The notes: generated by a model not told the origin, from the letters alone. Positions 17,254 to 25,948 are shown, counted from the stretch's first letter. The stretch: 64,000 bases of DNA from Diaphorobacter sp. HDW4B (GCF_011305535.1 NZ_CP049906.1:248001-312000); one strand, 5' to 3'. Numbers and translations are program-made.

Positions 17254-18115
17254 GCCGTTGGGAATGCCGTCTTTCGAACTCTACCGGAGAGATATCTCCG
17301 GCGGTGCCATGACGCCTTTTCGGGTTGTAAAACATCTCGATGTAGTTGAAGACATCAGCCCTGGCCTCATCGCGCGTCGGGTAAATCTGGCGGCGAATAC
17401 GCTCGCGCTTGAGCAACTGGAAGAAGCTCTCGGCCACGGCGTTGTCGTGACAGTTGCCGCGACGACTCATGCTGGAGACCAGATTGTGATCTCGCAGAAA
17501 GCCCTGCCAGTCATGGCCTGTAAACTGACTACCCTGATCCGAATGCACCATGACAGGCAGCTTAGGCCTGCGACGCCACAAGACCATCAACAGTGCATCG
17601 AGCACCAAGCCAGTATCGATGCGGCTGCCCATAGACCAGCCAACAACCTGACGTGAGAACAGGTCAACCACCACCGCCAGATACAGCCAACCTTCATGGG
17701 TGCGGATGTATGTGATGTCAGTCACCCAAGCTTGGTTGGGCTCGGCCGCTGCGAAGCGGCGCTGCAAGTGATTGGGCGCGACGATGGCAGGTTTGCCGCC
17801 ACGCATGCCTGCACGGCGTTTGTAGCCCGTCTGTGAGCGCAGCCCCTCGATTTTGAGCAGTCGTGCCACGCGATGCTTGCCGCAGCTCTCGCCCAAATCA
17901 CGCATGTCCATGGTCAGCTTGCGATAGCCATAGACGCCACCACTCTCGAGCCACGCATGCTTGAGAAGACCCAACAGACGTTGATCGTCCTTTGCACGAA
18001 GGCTCATCGGTTGCGCCTTCCAGGCGTAGTAGCCGCTAGGGTGTACAGCCATGACCTTGCACAGTCGGCGAATGCTGTACTCACCTTCATGGCGCTTGAT
18101 GAATGCGTACTTCAC
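17240..18115 (-). CDS. IS3-family transposase, DDE subunit (OrfB)
   Basis: 291-residue catalytic part of the transposase. An HTH_21-like region (YSIRRLCKVMAVHPSGYYAW) precedes the rve integrase core with the DDE triad: Asp in WVTDITYI, Asp in VMVHSDQGSQ and Glu in NCHDNAVAESFF. It overlaps orfA by four bases (GTGA). It is normally made as an OrfAB fusion by -1 frameshifting on the slippery heptamer A-AAA-AAG at 18145-18151 (complement), which is in the correct frame near the end of orfA. The GTG at 18115 could also serve as a coupled start. All catalytic residues are present, so the element may still be active. Confidence 0.92.
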   Translation of the reverse strand: MKYAFIKRHEGEYSIRRLCKVMAVHPSGYYAWKAQPMSLRAKDDQRLLGLLKHAWLESGGVYGYRKLTMDMRDLGESCGKHRVARLLKIEGLRSQTGYKRRAGMRGGKPAIVAPNHLQRRFAAAEPNQAWVTDITYIRTHEGWLYLAVVVDLFSRQVVGWSMGSRIDTGLVLDALLMVLWRRRPKLPVMVHSDQGSQFTGHDWQGFLRDHNLVSSMSRRGNCHDNAVAESFFQLLKRERIRRQIYPTRDEARADVFNYIEMFYNPKRRHGTAGDISPVEFERRHSQRLNSV

Positions 18116-18390
18116 CCGGACTGCTTGGCAAAGTACGCTGCGGCCTTTTTTAGGATGTCGCGCTCCTCTGTGACTCGCTTGAGTTCAGCCTTCAGTCGTC
18201 GCAACTCCTCGGTTTGTGACACCTGTGCCGGCCGATCATGGGCAGGCGTTCCTTGAGCCTTGATCCATTGATAAAGGCTGTGCTGACTTACGCCTAGTCG
18301 GGCTGAAACATCGGCCACCTTATGGCCGCGCTCAGTGATCTGCTTGACTGCTTCGGTCTTGAATTCTTGGGGATATCTTTGGTTACTCAT
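18112..18390 (-). CDS. IS3-family transposase, DNA-binding subunit (OrfA)
   Basis: 92-residue protein with an N-terminal helix-turn-helix (EFKTEAVKQITERGHKVADV...LGVSQHSLYQWI) and a C-terminal leucine-zipper-like helix (EELRRLKAELKRVTEERDIL) that mediates multimerisation in IS3 transposases. The A6G frameshift motif lies in its last codons, allowing production of the OrfAB transposase. On its own OrfA usually acts as an inhibitor of transposition. Confidence 0.9.
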   Translation of the reverse strand: MSNQRYPQEFKTEAVKQITERGHKVADVSARLGVSQHSLYQWIKAQGTPAHDRPAQVSQTEELRRLKAELKRVTEERDILKKAAAYFAKQSG

Positions 18391-18453
18391 AGCACCTCCT
18401 ATTGGGCCTTAGATTTGAGGCTCAGAGGTGTCTAGAAAACCCGGGGCGATTCA

Positions 18454-18761
18454 GCGTTCAGCAGCTTGGCGACGGCCAGAGGTTGGAGCTCTTCCGTTGT
18501 TTCCACCAGAATGCCACGGTCTGCGCCGATGGCCATCGCGGTGCGCAGGGTTTCCTGGCACTGCGCGACGCCGCAGGAAACCGCGATCACTTCCGTGACC
18601 ACGCCCTTTTCCTTCAGACACACCGCTTCTTCGACGGCGATCTCGTCAAACGGGTTCATCGACATCTTCACGTTCGCGATGTCCACACCCGTTCCATCCG
18701 ACTTCACTCGGACTTTGACGTTGTAGTCCACCACGCGTTTGACAGGGACCAATGCCTTCAT
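18454..18761 (-). pseudogene. etfB: Electron transfer flavoprotein beta subunit, 3' part lost to the IS
   Basis: The first 102 codons of an EtfB ([52 protein letters not shown]) run directly into the right inverted repeat of the IS. EtfB has about 249 residues, so the C-terminal 60 percent, including most of the AMP- and FAD-contacting region, is gone; an etfA gene that would normally follow is also absent. It is the last member of the minus-strand operon 21691-18454. The lost ETF activity is presumably supplied by a housekeeping copy. Confidence 0.85.
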
Positions 18762-18779
18762 GATTGAAGCTTTCCTTTG

Positions 18780-19679
18780 TTATTGAGAAGACTCTGGAGT
18801 CGGATTTTTGTCGCTGACCACGGCGACGGAGTGCTCTGGATCGCCTGTGTAGCGATAGGGAATGGTCGTGGGCATGGGACCCTTGAGACGGTGGCCTTGC
18901 TGCGATTGTTCCCAAGCGTGCGACAGGATGCCGACTGACCGCGACAGAATGAAGATGCCGCGCGCCAAGGCAGGGGCGAACCCCAGTTCTCCATATACAG
19001 CCGCCGTTACGCCATCGATGTTCATCGGCAAGGCCTTGCCGGTACGGCGAAGCAGTGCACGTTCGACGCCTTGGGCAATCGAAGCGTAGAGGCCTTGAAC
19101 ATGGCCTTGTTCGGCTGCCTGATTCACCATGGAGAGCAATGGTGCAACACGTGGGTCGATGGGGTGAAAGCGATGCCCGAAGCCCGGAATGATCTTGCTG
19201 TTTTCAGCGATGAAGGCATTCAGTCCCAGATCCACCGCAGCATCAATTTCGTTGTCGGATGGAATGCTGCTATCGTCAGTTAGCAGCTTGCGAATGCTTT
19301 GATAGAGGCCCAGACATTGTTCACCTGCGCCGCCATGTACGTCGTCCAGCACGTTGATAGCTGAGGCCATGGCGCCGTTGAGTGGCAGCCCGCAGGTGAC
19401 TGACATACGCGCAATGGCAATGGATGGGGCTTGGGGGCCGTGATCCACCGCTGCGACGAGCGAGGCTTCCAGTAGGCGGGCGTGCTCAGCATTCGGTAGC
19501 TCGCCACGGAGCATCAGCCAGATCATTTGCGGGAAGCTGATCTTGCCGATGAGCTCTTGAATCGGGATGCCGCGGGTGTTGATGACACCGGGGCGAATAT
19601 CGATGATGGACGTGCTCCACCAGTCAGATGCTTGTTGAAGGCGTTGTTCGGCCGAAGTGGAGTTGGAAGAAGGGCTCAT
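18780..19679 (-). CDS. Citrate-synthase-fold protein, citryl-CoA lyase-like
   Basis: 299-residue member of the citrate synthase superfamily, much shorter than type II citrate synthase (about 430) and of the kind annotated as citryl-CoA lyase. The three catalytic positions are recognisable: His in LDDVHGGAGE, His in GFGHRFHPIDPR and Asp in MNIDGVTAAV. The reaction is probably reversible cleavage of a citryl-CoA-like thioester (citryl-, citramalyl- or malyl-CoA) to acetyl-CoA or another acyl-CoA and an oxo acid. It follows a CaiB/BaiF CoA-transferase gene, which would supply the thioester. Divergent genes encode gentisate-type ring cleavage, whose product is malate or citramalate; this link is inference. 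A true small citrate synthase cannot be excluded. Confidence 0.78.
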   Translation of the reverse strand: MSPSSNSTSAEQRLQQASDWWSTSIIDIRPGVINTRGIPIQELIGKISFPQMIWLMLRGELPNAEHARLLEASLVAAVDHGPQAPSIAIARMSVTCGLPLNGAMASAINVLDDVHGGAGEQCLGLYQSIRKLLTDDSSIPSDNEIDAAVDLGLNAFIAENSKIIPGFGHRFHPIDPRVAPLLSMVNQAAEQGHVQGLYASIAQGVERALLRRTGKALPMNIDGVTAAVYGELGFAPALARGIFILSRSVGILSHAWEQSQQGHRLKGPMPTTIPYRYTGDPEHSVAVVSDKNPTPESSQ

Positions 19680-19724
19680 CGGATACAGATGTCGAAGGTG
19701 GATGGATGCGAAATGCGTGGGTGC

Positions 19725-20903
19725 TTACGCGTCTGCAACTGCGGCAAGTTCTCGGAGGATTTCTTCACTGTGCTGGCCACGCAGCGGAGGTGCAGTTGCG
19801 GGACCGGTCGCGTACCCGTCGACCTGAAACCCGCTTCGTGCCAATGGCAGTTCTGAACGTCCAGAATGAGCGAATGGCACCTGAGCAAATAGATTGCGGT
19901 GTTGAACTTGAGGTTGGCTCAACGCTTGAGCCATGCTGAGCACTTGACCGGCAGGGATGCCGGCATCGTTGAATTTCTTCTCCCAAGTGGCTGCGTTAGA
20001 GCCGGCCAACTGCTGTTCGATCAATCCTTTGAGCGCGAAGCGATTGCGCTTGCGGGTCTCGCGCTCGGCAAAGCGTGGGTCCGACTTCAGTTCAGGTGCA
20101 CCGATGATGTCGCACAGCATTTCGAACTGCTGCTGCTTGTTGGCTGCAATGTTGATCGGGCCATCGCCGGTCGTGAACGTGCCGGACGGTGCAGCAGTAA
20201 AGTTCTCGTTGCCCATGGGGGTGGGCTGCTGTCCTGCGATCAGCAAGTTTGAAACGATCCAGCCCATGGATACCAACGTGGAGTCCAGCATGGAGACGTC
20301 TACGAATGCTCCTTCTCCCGAGTGAGCACGACGCACCAATGCCGCGCAGATGGCGAACGCGGCCGTCATGCCGCCCAGCGTATCGCATAGCGGATAGCCC
20401 ACGCGAAGTGGCGCAGACTCACTGTCACCGGTGATGCTCATCAGGCCCGAGAGACCTTGGATGATCTGGTCATAAGCGGGTGCTCCAGAGAGTGGACCGT
20501 CCTTGCCGAAGCCAGATATTGCGCAGTAGACGATATCTCCTTTGATTGCCTTCAGCGCTTCGTAGCCGAGTCCCAAGCGATCCATGACGCCGGGCCGAAA
20601 ATTCTCAAGCACCACGTCGGCAGTTTGAACGAGGCTCTTGAATGTCTCTACGTCTTCTGGCTTCTTGAGGTTGAGTTCAATGGAGCGCTTGCCTCCGTTC
20701 TGCGCAAGAAAAGATGCTCCAAGATAGTCCCGATTGAGGCCTGCGTCGGCACCCAGTTGACGGGCCAGATCTCCCCCTTCCGGTGATTCGACTTTGATGA
20801 CATCCGCTCCCAGCAGCGCCATTTGATATCCGCAGAATGGGCCGGAGAGGACGTTGGTCAGATCGAGGACGCGAATGTTCTTGAGAAGGGGGCTGGATGT
20901 CAT
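19725..20903 (-). CDS. CaiB/BaiF family CoA-transferase
   Basis: 392-residue class III CoA-transferase, which moves CoA from one carboxylic acid thioester to another through an enzyme-bound aspartyl anhydride. The N-terminal LDLTNVLSGPFCGYQMALLGAD, the KRSIELNLKKPED segment and the catalytic Asp within GYPLCDTLGG (about residue 170) are all intact. The stop is 45 bp before the lyase gene and the start overlaps the IclR gene stop by four bases (ATGA). With the downstream citryl-CoA-lyase-like protein it forms an activate-and-cleave pair such as succinyl-CoA:citramalate or malate CoA-transferase plus lyase. The acid used is not determined by the sequence. Confidence 0.88.
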   Translation of the reverse strand: MTSSPLLKNIRVLDLTNVLSGPFCGYQMALLGADVIKVESPEGGDLARQLGADAGLNRDYLGASFLAQNGGKRSIELNLKKPEDVETFKSLVQTADVVLENFRPGVMDRLGLGYEALKAIKGDIVYCAISGFGKDGPLSGAPAYDQIIQGLSGLMSITGDSESAPLRVGYPLCDTLGGMTAAFAICAALVRRAHSGEGAFVDVSMLDSTLVSMGWIVSNLLIAGQQPTPMGNENFTAAPSGTFTTGDGPINIAANKQQQFEMLCDIIGAPELKSDPRFAERETRKRNRFALKGLIEQQLAGSNAATWEKKFNDAGIPAGQVLSMAQALSQPQVQHRNLFAQVPFAHSGRSELPLARSGFQVDGYATGPATAPPLRGQHSEEILRELAAVADA

Positions 20904-21691
20904 GGTTTGGGTGACGAAATGAGGTCTTTGAATGGCGAGGGGTCACCACCGAAATGAGTGGTGACTTTTGCTGCTGCAGTCAGAAGGTGCCCTTGAATCG
21001 CTTGCACAGCTTCTGGAGTGAATCGGTGGAGAGGTCCGGATACCGACAGTGCGCCTTGCAATTTCTGTTCAGTACCGAACACGGGGCATGCCACGGCGGC
21101 CGTTTCCTGATCGCGTTCGCCCATGGTCAGGCAGACCAAGTTTTTGCGAATGGCGTCGTAACGCTCGCCGACCGCGCCGTCAAAGGCGAGAAGAACATGG
21201 CCTCCGGCACCTTTGTCGAGCGAAAGCAATTCATCTTGCTGGACGTTGTCACTGATCGCACGTGGCGATGAGATGCGATAGGCGCATAGGCGCTTGTCTC
21301 CAGCACGGGTGTACATGGCCGCACTTTCACCCGTGAGGCTGGAAAGCTCACGCAGTACCGGCATGATGAATTCCGACGGGTGCAAGCTGCTGCGATAGAT
21401 GGCTGCAAGACGCAACGGCGCGGGGCCAAGGGTGTAGACACCTTCACGGTCCCGGAAAAGGTATCCCGCGCTCTCCAAGGATTCCGCCAACCGCAGCACG
21501 GTGCTCTTGTAGAGACCGGTCTGCTCTGCCAATTGCGTGAGCGTGAAGCTGCGGTGTTGATTGGAAAACGCAGCGAGCAGCGAGAGCGCGCGGTTCACCG
21601 CAGCAACTCCAACGGTGTCTGTGCTTTCTTCAACGGAATTTTCGGATTGTGTCTTGCGCATGCGTGTGGCTGTACGTGCTTCGGTCGTCAT
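20900..21691 (-). CDS. IclR-family transcriptional regulator
   Basis: 263-residue regulator with a winged HTH (about residues 28-80: FTLTQLAEQTGLYKSTVLRL) and an IclR effector-binding domain (about 95-250: SSLTGESAAMYTRAGDKRLC, VACPVFGTEQKLQGALSVSG). It is the first gene of the minus operon CoA-transferase/lyase/etfB and is divergent from the FAH/gentisate-dioxygenase operon. The 167-bp divergent region has two inverted repeats, so it most likely controls both sides. PcaR, PobR and similar IclR members respond to aromatic acids, which would suit a gentisate or hydroxybenzoate pathway. Confidence 0.9.
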   Translation of the reverse strand: MTTEARTATRMRKTQSENSVEESTDTVGVAAVNRALSLLAAFSNQHRSFTLTQLAEQTGLYKSTVLRLAESLESAGYLFRDREGVYTLGPAPLRLAAIYRSSLHPSEFIMPVLRELSSLTGESAAMYTRAGDKRLCAYRISSPRAISDNVQQDELLSLDKGAGGHVLLAFDGAVGERYDAIRKNLVCLTMGERDQETAAVACPVFGTEQKLQGALSVSGPLHRFTPEAVQAIQGHLLTAAAKVTTHFGGDPSPFKDLISSPKP

Positions 21692-21700
21692 TGTATGCGT

Positions 21701-21736
21701 GTTCTATAAAAAATAAAAAATAAACAAAAATAGAAC
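21701..21736. promoter_or_regulatory. Inverted repeat next to the IclR start
   Basis: GTTCTAT (21701-21707) and ATAGAAC (21730-21736) form a perfect 7-bp inverted repeat separated by 22 A+T-rich bases, starting ten bases before the IclR gene start. It is a candidate operator for autoregulation, possibly bound by two dimers. No experimental type is implied. Confidence 0.45.
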
Positions 21737-21793
21737 AACCAAGAAAAAAACTTGTGTTTTTCGTCGGTTGGTTGCTAGAATTCGCTCGCTTTA

Positions 21794-21809
21794 ACATCAA
21801 ATTTGATGT
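21794..21809. promoter_or_regulatory. Perfect 16-bp palindrome in the divergent promoter region
   Basis: ACATCAAATTTGATGT is a perfect palindrome 50 bp upstream of the FAH-hydrolase start. Its size and symmetry fit an operator for the divergent IclR regulator (or another dimeric regulator) acting on the plus-strand operon. Confidence 0.5.
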
Positions 21810-21858
21810 GTGCTTTGTTTTTTATGTTTGCTCGTTACATAGTTGTGGAGGCTGAAGC

Positions 21859-22758
21859 ATGAAGATTGCTCGCTTTAATGAAGGTCGGATGGGCATCGTC
21901 GTCGGTGAAGAATTGGTCGATGTGACAGGAGTCGTTGGTGTGGACCTGCAGCAATGGCCACCCGTTGGGGCTGTGCAGATGATTGCAGCATGGTCTGATG
22001 TTCGTGCCAAGGTCGAGAGCATTTTGCCAACTGCGCCACGTGTCGCATTGTCTTCGGTGCGTCTTCTGACACCGGTTCCCTGGCCCAACAAGGTCATTGC
22101 ATACCCCGTGAACTACAACGATCACGGTCAGGAAATGCAAGCCAACTACCGTGCAACCCACCAGGGCTTCTTTCTGAAGCCTGCGTCTTCATTGTGCGGT
22201 GCGAGTGATTCCATCGAGCTGCCGGATCTACCAGGACGTGAAGTGCACCACGAGGCCGAGCTGGGCATCATCATCGGCAAGCGTGGTCGCGACGTGCGCC
22301 GCGAGGACTGGAAGGACTATGTCTTTGGCTATGCCTGCTTGATGGACATGGTGGTGCGCGGCCGTGAAGAGCGTGTGTTCCGCAAGGCCTACGACACATT
22401 CTGCCCTGTCGGCCCATGGATCACGACGGCCGATGAGGTCAGTGATCCTGCAAACCTGAAAATGAAGCTCTGGGTCAACGATGAGCTGCGCCAGAGCGCC
22501 AACACCAAGGACCTCGTGCTCGATATTCCCGGCATGATCGAAATGGCTGCGTCCGTGATGACACTCGAACCAGGTGACATCATCGCCACAGGCACACCAG
22601 CTGGAGTGGGACAGATTGTCGATGGCGATGTCGTACGCATCCGCATTGATGAACTCGGTGAAATGTGCATGAAGGTGGTGCAGGGCAAGTCGGGTCGTTC
22701 CGTCGTCTTTGAGAATCCGTACGTCCCGGACATCAAGAAGCAACCGCTGGTGGCCTGA
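21859..22758 (+). CDS. FAH-family hydrolase (fumarylpyruvate/maleylpyruvate hydrolase-like)
   Basis: 299-residue fumarylacetoacetate hydrolase-fold enzyme. The catalytic metal site motif is visible as VHHEAELGIIIGKRG, with VFGYACLMDMVVR and the C-terminal PGDIIATGTPAGVGQI loop, all standard for this family. It probably hydrolyses the ring-fission product of the adjacent gentisate-dioxygenase-like cupin to pyruvate plus malate (or citramalate if the ring is methylated). It is the first gene of the plus operon, divergent from the IclR regulator, and the next gene begins one base after its stop. Other FAH members act as isomerases or decarboxylases (HpcE), so the exact reaction is inferred from context. 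Confidence 0.85.
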   Translation: MKIARFNEGRMGIVVGEELVDVTGVVGVDLQQWPPVGAVQMIAAWSDVRAKVESILPTAPRVALSSVRLLTPVPWPNKVIAYPVNYNDHGQEMQANYRATHQGFFLKPASSLCGASDSIELPDLPGREVHHEAELGIIIGKRGRDVRREDWKDYVFGYACLMDMVVRGREERVFRKAYDTFCPVGPWITTADEVSDPANLKMKLWVNDELRQSANTKDLVLDIPGMIEMAASVMTLEPGDIIATGTPAGVGQIVDGDVVRIRIDELGEMCMKVVQGKSGRSVVFENPYVPDIKKQPLVA

Positions 22759-22759
22759 C

Positions 22760-23719
22760 ATGACACAGAAACTCGACTCACTGGAATTGCTCTACAAGGC
22801 ATTTGATGGATTGAGCGTGGAAGGTGGCTGGCATCGCCGAGCACCAGCTCTTTGGCCGGAGCCACGCAAGAATTTTGTGCCGTTCCGTTGGCGCTATGCG
22901 GATGTCAAGCCAATTTTGGATGCGGCTGGCGATCTGGTCGATCACGCGATGGCGGATCGACGCAATCTGACCATGACCAATCCGGTGGAAGGCAACTTGT
23001 ATGCCACGGTGCGCTCCATGGTTGCGGCCTATCAATTGATCAAGCCCGGCGAAACTGCGGATGCTCACCGTCATACGCCGAATGCGTTGCGCATCATTCT
23101 CGAAGGCAAAGGCACCTACACGGTGGTGAATGGCATGCGTGTCGAGATGCGTCCGGGCGATGTGCTGTTGACACCAAGTTGGGCTTGGCACTCACATTCG
23201 AGCAATGGCAACGAAGATTGCTACTGGGTGGACGTGTTGGATGTGCCGCTGGTGCATCTGATGGAAGGCATGTTTTTCGAGCGCCACCCGGACAAGCTGG
23301 AGCCGAACGTGGTGGATGCGGACAGCTCGCCCATTGCCTTCCGTTGGGAAGATTCGGTTGCCGCTCTGGAAACGGCGCAGGCACCTGCCAACGGCATGGC
23401 CGAGCGCGAGATTCAGCTGGGCAATCCAGCGCTGCGAACCGTCGCATTGCATGTGCAACGCTTGAATGCGGGCTTTCGCTCGGCCCAATACCGTACCACT
23501 GCCAACAGTATCTTCACGGTCATTCAGGGTCGCGGACGCACAGTCGTTGACGACGAAGTGATCGAGTGGTCCATGGGCGACGTGATTGCTGTGCCGGCAT
23601 GGCGCACATACAGGCATGAGGTGGACAGCGAAAGCTTCATGGTGCGTTCCAGCGATGAGCCAGTGATGCGCTCCATCGACATGCTGCGCGAGGAAGTGCT
23701 GACTCCAGCCATCGCGTAA
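22760..23719 (+). CDS. Bicupin ring-cleavage dioxygenase, gentisate 1,2-dioxygenase-like
   Basis: 319-residue protein with two cupin domains. The N-terminal cupin carries the Fe(II)-binding pattern of gentisate 1,2-dioxygenases (GETADAHRHTPNALRIILEG with the His-X-His pair; LTPSWAWHSHSSNG with the third His). Substrate-side residues DVPLVHLMEG and a second cupin with MGDVIAVPAWRTYRHEV follow. The start is the ATG at 22760, immediately after the upstream stop; an upstream in-frame ATG at 22709 lies inside the previous gene. Together with the FAD hydroxylase at 24755 and the FAH hydrolase it would form hydroxybenzoate to gentisate to maleylpyruvate. Salicylate or 1-hydroxy-2-naphthoate dioxygenases have the same fold and remain possible. 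Confidence 0.87.
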   Translation: MTQKLDSLELLYKAFDGLSVEGGWHRRAPALWPEPRKNFVPFRWRYADVKPILDAAGDLVDHAMADRRNLTMTNPVEGNLYATVRSMVAAYQLIKPGETADAHRHTPNALRIILEGKGTYTVVNGMRVEMRPGDVLLTPSWAWHSHSSNGNEDCYWVDVLDVPLVHLMEGMFFERHPDKLEPNVVDADSSPIAFRWEDSVAALETAQAPANGMAEREIQLGNPALRTVALHVQRLNAGFRSAQYRTTANSIFTVIQGRGRTVVDDEVIEWSMGDVIAVPAWRTYRHEVDSESFMVRSSDEPVMRSIDMLREEVLTPAIA

Positions 23720-23758
23720 GACATCCAGCCAAACGACAGATTCAGGAGACAGACTTCC

Positions 23759-24739
23759 ATGCTTCGCCGCGACGTACTACAAGCCAGCTGCGCTGCAGCA
23801 CTCTCCAGCATTGGCATTGCTGCCGCTGCTGCCACGGCAAAAAGCTTTCCAACAGGTCCGATTCGCATCGTGACACCATACGACCCAGGCAGCACGGTGG
23901 ACATCACCAGCCGCATGGTGGCCGAAGGGCTGTCCAAGCGACTGGGACAACCAGTGATCGTGGAAAACCGTCCTGGTGGGCAAGGCGCCATCGGCATGAG
24001 TGCGTTGCTCGGTGCGCCGGCAACGGGCTACACACTGTTGACGGACACACCTGCATCAGCCATCAACCCGAGTCTCTACAAGAGCCACCAAAGTCGCTAC
24101 AACGCGTCCAAGGATCTGGAGCCGGTGGCCCAGTTGATGTCGCTGCCATTTGCCATTGCGGTGGATCCCAACACATCCATCACATCGATTGCTGAACTGG
24201 TCAAGCAACTCAAGGCCAAGCCTGGCAGCCTGACGGCAGCTGTTGCCGGAACGTCGACGCGACTGGCGGGCGAATTGTTCAGCATGCAGGCCGACGTGCA
24301 GTTCACGCCGATTCCGTACAAGGGCGCGATGTCTGCCATGCAATCGGTGATGAAGGGTGAGACACAGGTGGTGTTTCTGGATGCCGCCAATCTGGCTCCA
24401 TTCATCAAAGCCGGCAAGCTGCGCGGTCTGTTGATCACGGGCGACAAACGTTGGCCCGCACTGGCCGAAGTGCCCACAGCCAAGGAGGCGGGCTACTCGA
24501 AGTTCGACGTCAGCACTTGGTTCGGCATGTTTGCGAAAGCCGGTACGCCGCAGGCAATCGTCGATCAATTGAACGCAGCGATTCGTGAGGTCATGTTGTC
24601 GCCTGCGCTGGAGACCTATCTGAGCCAACGTGGGGCGCAACCGTCCAAGCGAAGTGCCGTCGAGTTCAAGTCGTTCTTCCATCAGGAAATCGACCTGTGG
24701 CGTGACGTCATTGCCAAGGCAAACATCGAAGTCGAATAA
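23759..24739 (+). CDS. Bug-family (TctC-type) periplasmic receptor, divergent type
   Basis: 326-residue periplasmic binding protein with a signal sequence starting MLRRDVLQASCAAAL (twin Arg near the start, so Tat export is conceivable) and the family motifs IRIVTPYDPGSTVDITSRMV and VIVENRPGGQGAIG. It differs clearly from the three mutually similar receptors at 15982, 27586 and 40349 and may bind a different ligand. It sits between the ring-cleavage gene and the FAD hydroxylase gene in one operon. No membrane components of a TTT transporter are encoded near. Confidence 0.9.
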   Translation: MLRRDVLQASCAAALSSIGIAAAAATAKSFPTGPIRIVTPYDPGSTVDITSRMVAEGLSKRLGQPVIVENRPGGQGAIGMSALLGAPATGYTLLTDTPASAINPSLYKSHQSRYNASKDLEPVAQLMSLPFAIAVDPNTSITSIAELVKQLKAKPGSLTAAVAGTSTRLAGELFSMQADVQFTPIPYKGAMSAMQSVMKGETQVVFLDAANLAPFIKAGKLRGLLITGDKRWPALAEVPTAKEAGYSKFDVSTWFGMFAKAGTPQAIVDQLNAAIREVMLSPALETYLSQRGAQPSKRSAVEFKSFFHQEIDLWRDVIAKANIEVE

Positions 24740-24760
24740 GTCCAATCAAGGAACATGATC

Positions 24761-25948
24761 ATGAAAGTAATTATTGCTGGTGGTGGAATTGGCGGCATGT
24801 CGGCGGCCTTGGCCTTGCTGCGCAAAGGTATCGACGTCGAAGTGTATGAACAGGCATCCGAGATCAAGGAAGTGGGTGCCGGCATCCAGATCAGTCCCAA
24901 TGGCTGCCGCGCGCTGGACGCCTTGGGGGTCTTCCATACGCTCAAGGAGCTGTCCTGTGATCCGGTGCGCAAGGAGTTCCGTCTGTGGAACACAGGCAAG
25001 GCATGGCCGTTGTTCGATCTGGGCAAGAGTGCGATCGAGAAGTATGGATATCCTTACCTGACCGTCTACCGCCCTGATCTGCTGGATACCCTGAAGAATG
25101 CAGTGCAGGCGCTGAAGCCCAATGCCATCAAGCTGGGCAGCCGAGCCGCTGGACTGGACCAAGATGACACCAGTGCAACGTTGGTGCTCGCGGATGGCTC
25201 ACGCATCAGTGGTGATGTGCTGATTGGTGCTGACGGCTGGCGCTCCGTGATTCGCAACACGCTGTGGGGCGAATGCAATCCCGAGTTCTCGGGTATGGTG
25301 ACATGGCGTGGACTGATTCCAATGAAAGACCTGCCCCAGCATATGCAAGTGCATGTGGGCAGCACCTGGATTGGTCCCGGTGCGCACGTGGTGAGTTATC
25401 CGTTGCATCGTGGTGAGATCATGAACTTCGTGGCGACGATCGAAGGCAAGACCTGGACCGCTCAGGCGGGAAGTGAGCCAGGCACCACTGAAGAGTGCCT
25501 CTCCGACTTCAAGGGCTGGCACGAGGACGTGCAGACCATGATTCGCCTGAGTCCCACGTTGCTGAAGTGGGCCCTCATGAAGCGTGAGCCTATTGAGCGT
25601 TGGTCGCTGGGGCGTGTCAGCTTGGTGGGCGACGCTTGCCACGCCACGCTGCCGTTTCTCGCGCAAGGTGCGGTGCACTCCATCGAAGATGGCGTAGTGC
25701 TCGCCCGTTGCCTTGAAGAAGGTCAGGCGGTTCCTGCTGCCGCGTTGCAACGTTATGAGACCGCTCGTATCGAGCGCACCAGCCGCATGGTGCGGGGTGC
25801 CATGTCCAACACCGGTCGCTTCCACAGCAACGAGTTGGCGACAGAGGAGTCTGCCGACAAGTACCTCGCGCGTGAATGGAGTTCCGAGCCCATCGCAGAT
25901 CGCTACGACTGGCTGTACGCCTACGACGCTGACAAGGTCGCTATCTGA
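24761..25948 (+). CDS. FAD-dependent aromatic hydroxylase (salicylate/3-hydroxybenzoate hydroxylase-like)
   Basis: Class A flavoprotein monooxygenase of about 395 residues that uses NAD(P)H and O2 to hydroxylate an aromatic acid. The FAD-binding [17 protein letters not shown] is at the N-terminus, the DG motif is in [10 protein letters not shown] and the GD motif in [18 protein letters not shown]; the ending [13 protein letters not shown] is typical of the 3-hydroxybenzoate 6-hydroxylase/salicylate hydroxylase group. There are ATGs at 24755 and 24761; AAGGA is optimally spaced for the second, which I prefer. In context with a gentisate-type dioxygenase it most likely produces gentisate or a substituted gentisate. 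6-hydroxynicotinate monooxygenase is a similar alternative. Confidence 0.88.
   Translation: MKVIIAGGGIGGMSAALALLRKGIDVEVYEQASEIKEVGAGIQISPNGCRALDALGVFHTLKELSCDPVRKEFRLWNTGKAWPLFDLGKSAIEKYGYPYLTVYRPDLLDTLKNAVQALKPNAIKLGSRAAGLDQDDTSATLVLADGSRISGDVLIGADGWRSVIRNTLWGECNPEFSGMVTWRGLIPMKDLPQHMQVHVGSTWIGPGAHVVSYPLHRGEIMNFVATIEGKTWTAQAGSEPGTTEECLSDFKGWHEDVQTMIRLSPTLLKWALMKREPIERWSLGRVSLVGDACHATLPFLAQGAVHSIEDGVVLARCLEEGQAVPAAALQRYETARIERTSRMVRGAMSNTGRFHSNELATEESADKYLAREWSSEPIADRYDWLYAYDADKVAI

Larger units (their letters stand above)
17222..18453 (-). mobile_element. IS3-family insertion sequence, 1232 bp
   Basis: The ends are 35-bp imperfect inverted repeats that match at 30 positions. Both begin TGAATCGCCCCGG (17222-17256 and the complement of 18419-18453). 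Two overlapping frames, orfA and orfB, encode the HTH/leucine-zipper part and the DDE part of the transposase. The three bases outside the left end are ATT and outside the right end GCG, so there is no target-site duplication. Both flanking genes are truncated and are not parts of one gene. Together this indicates a deletion or recombination after insertion. Confidence 0.92.
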
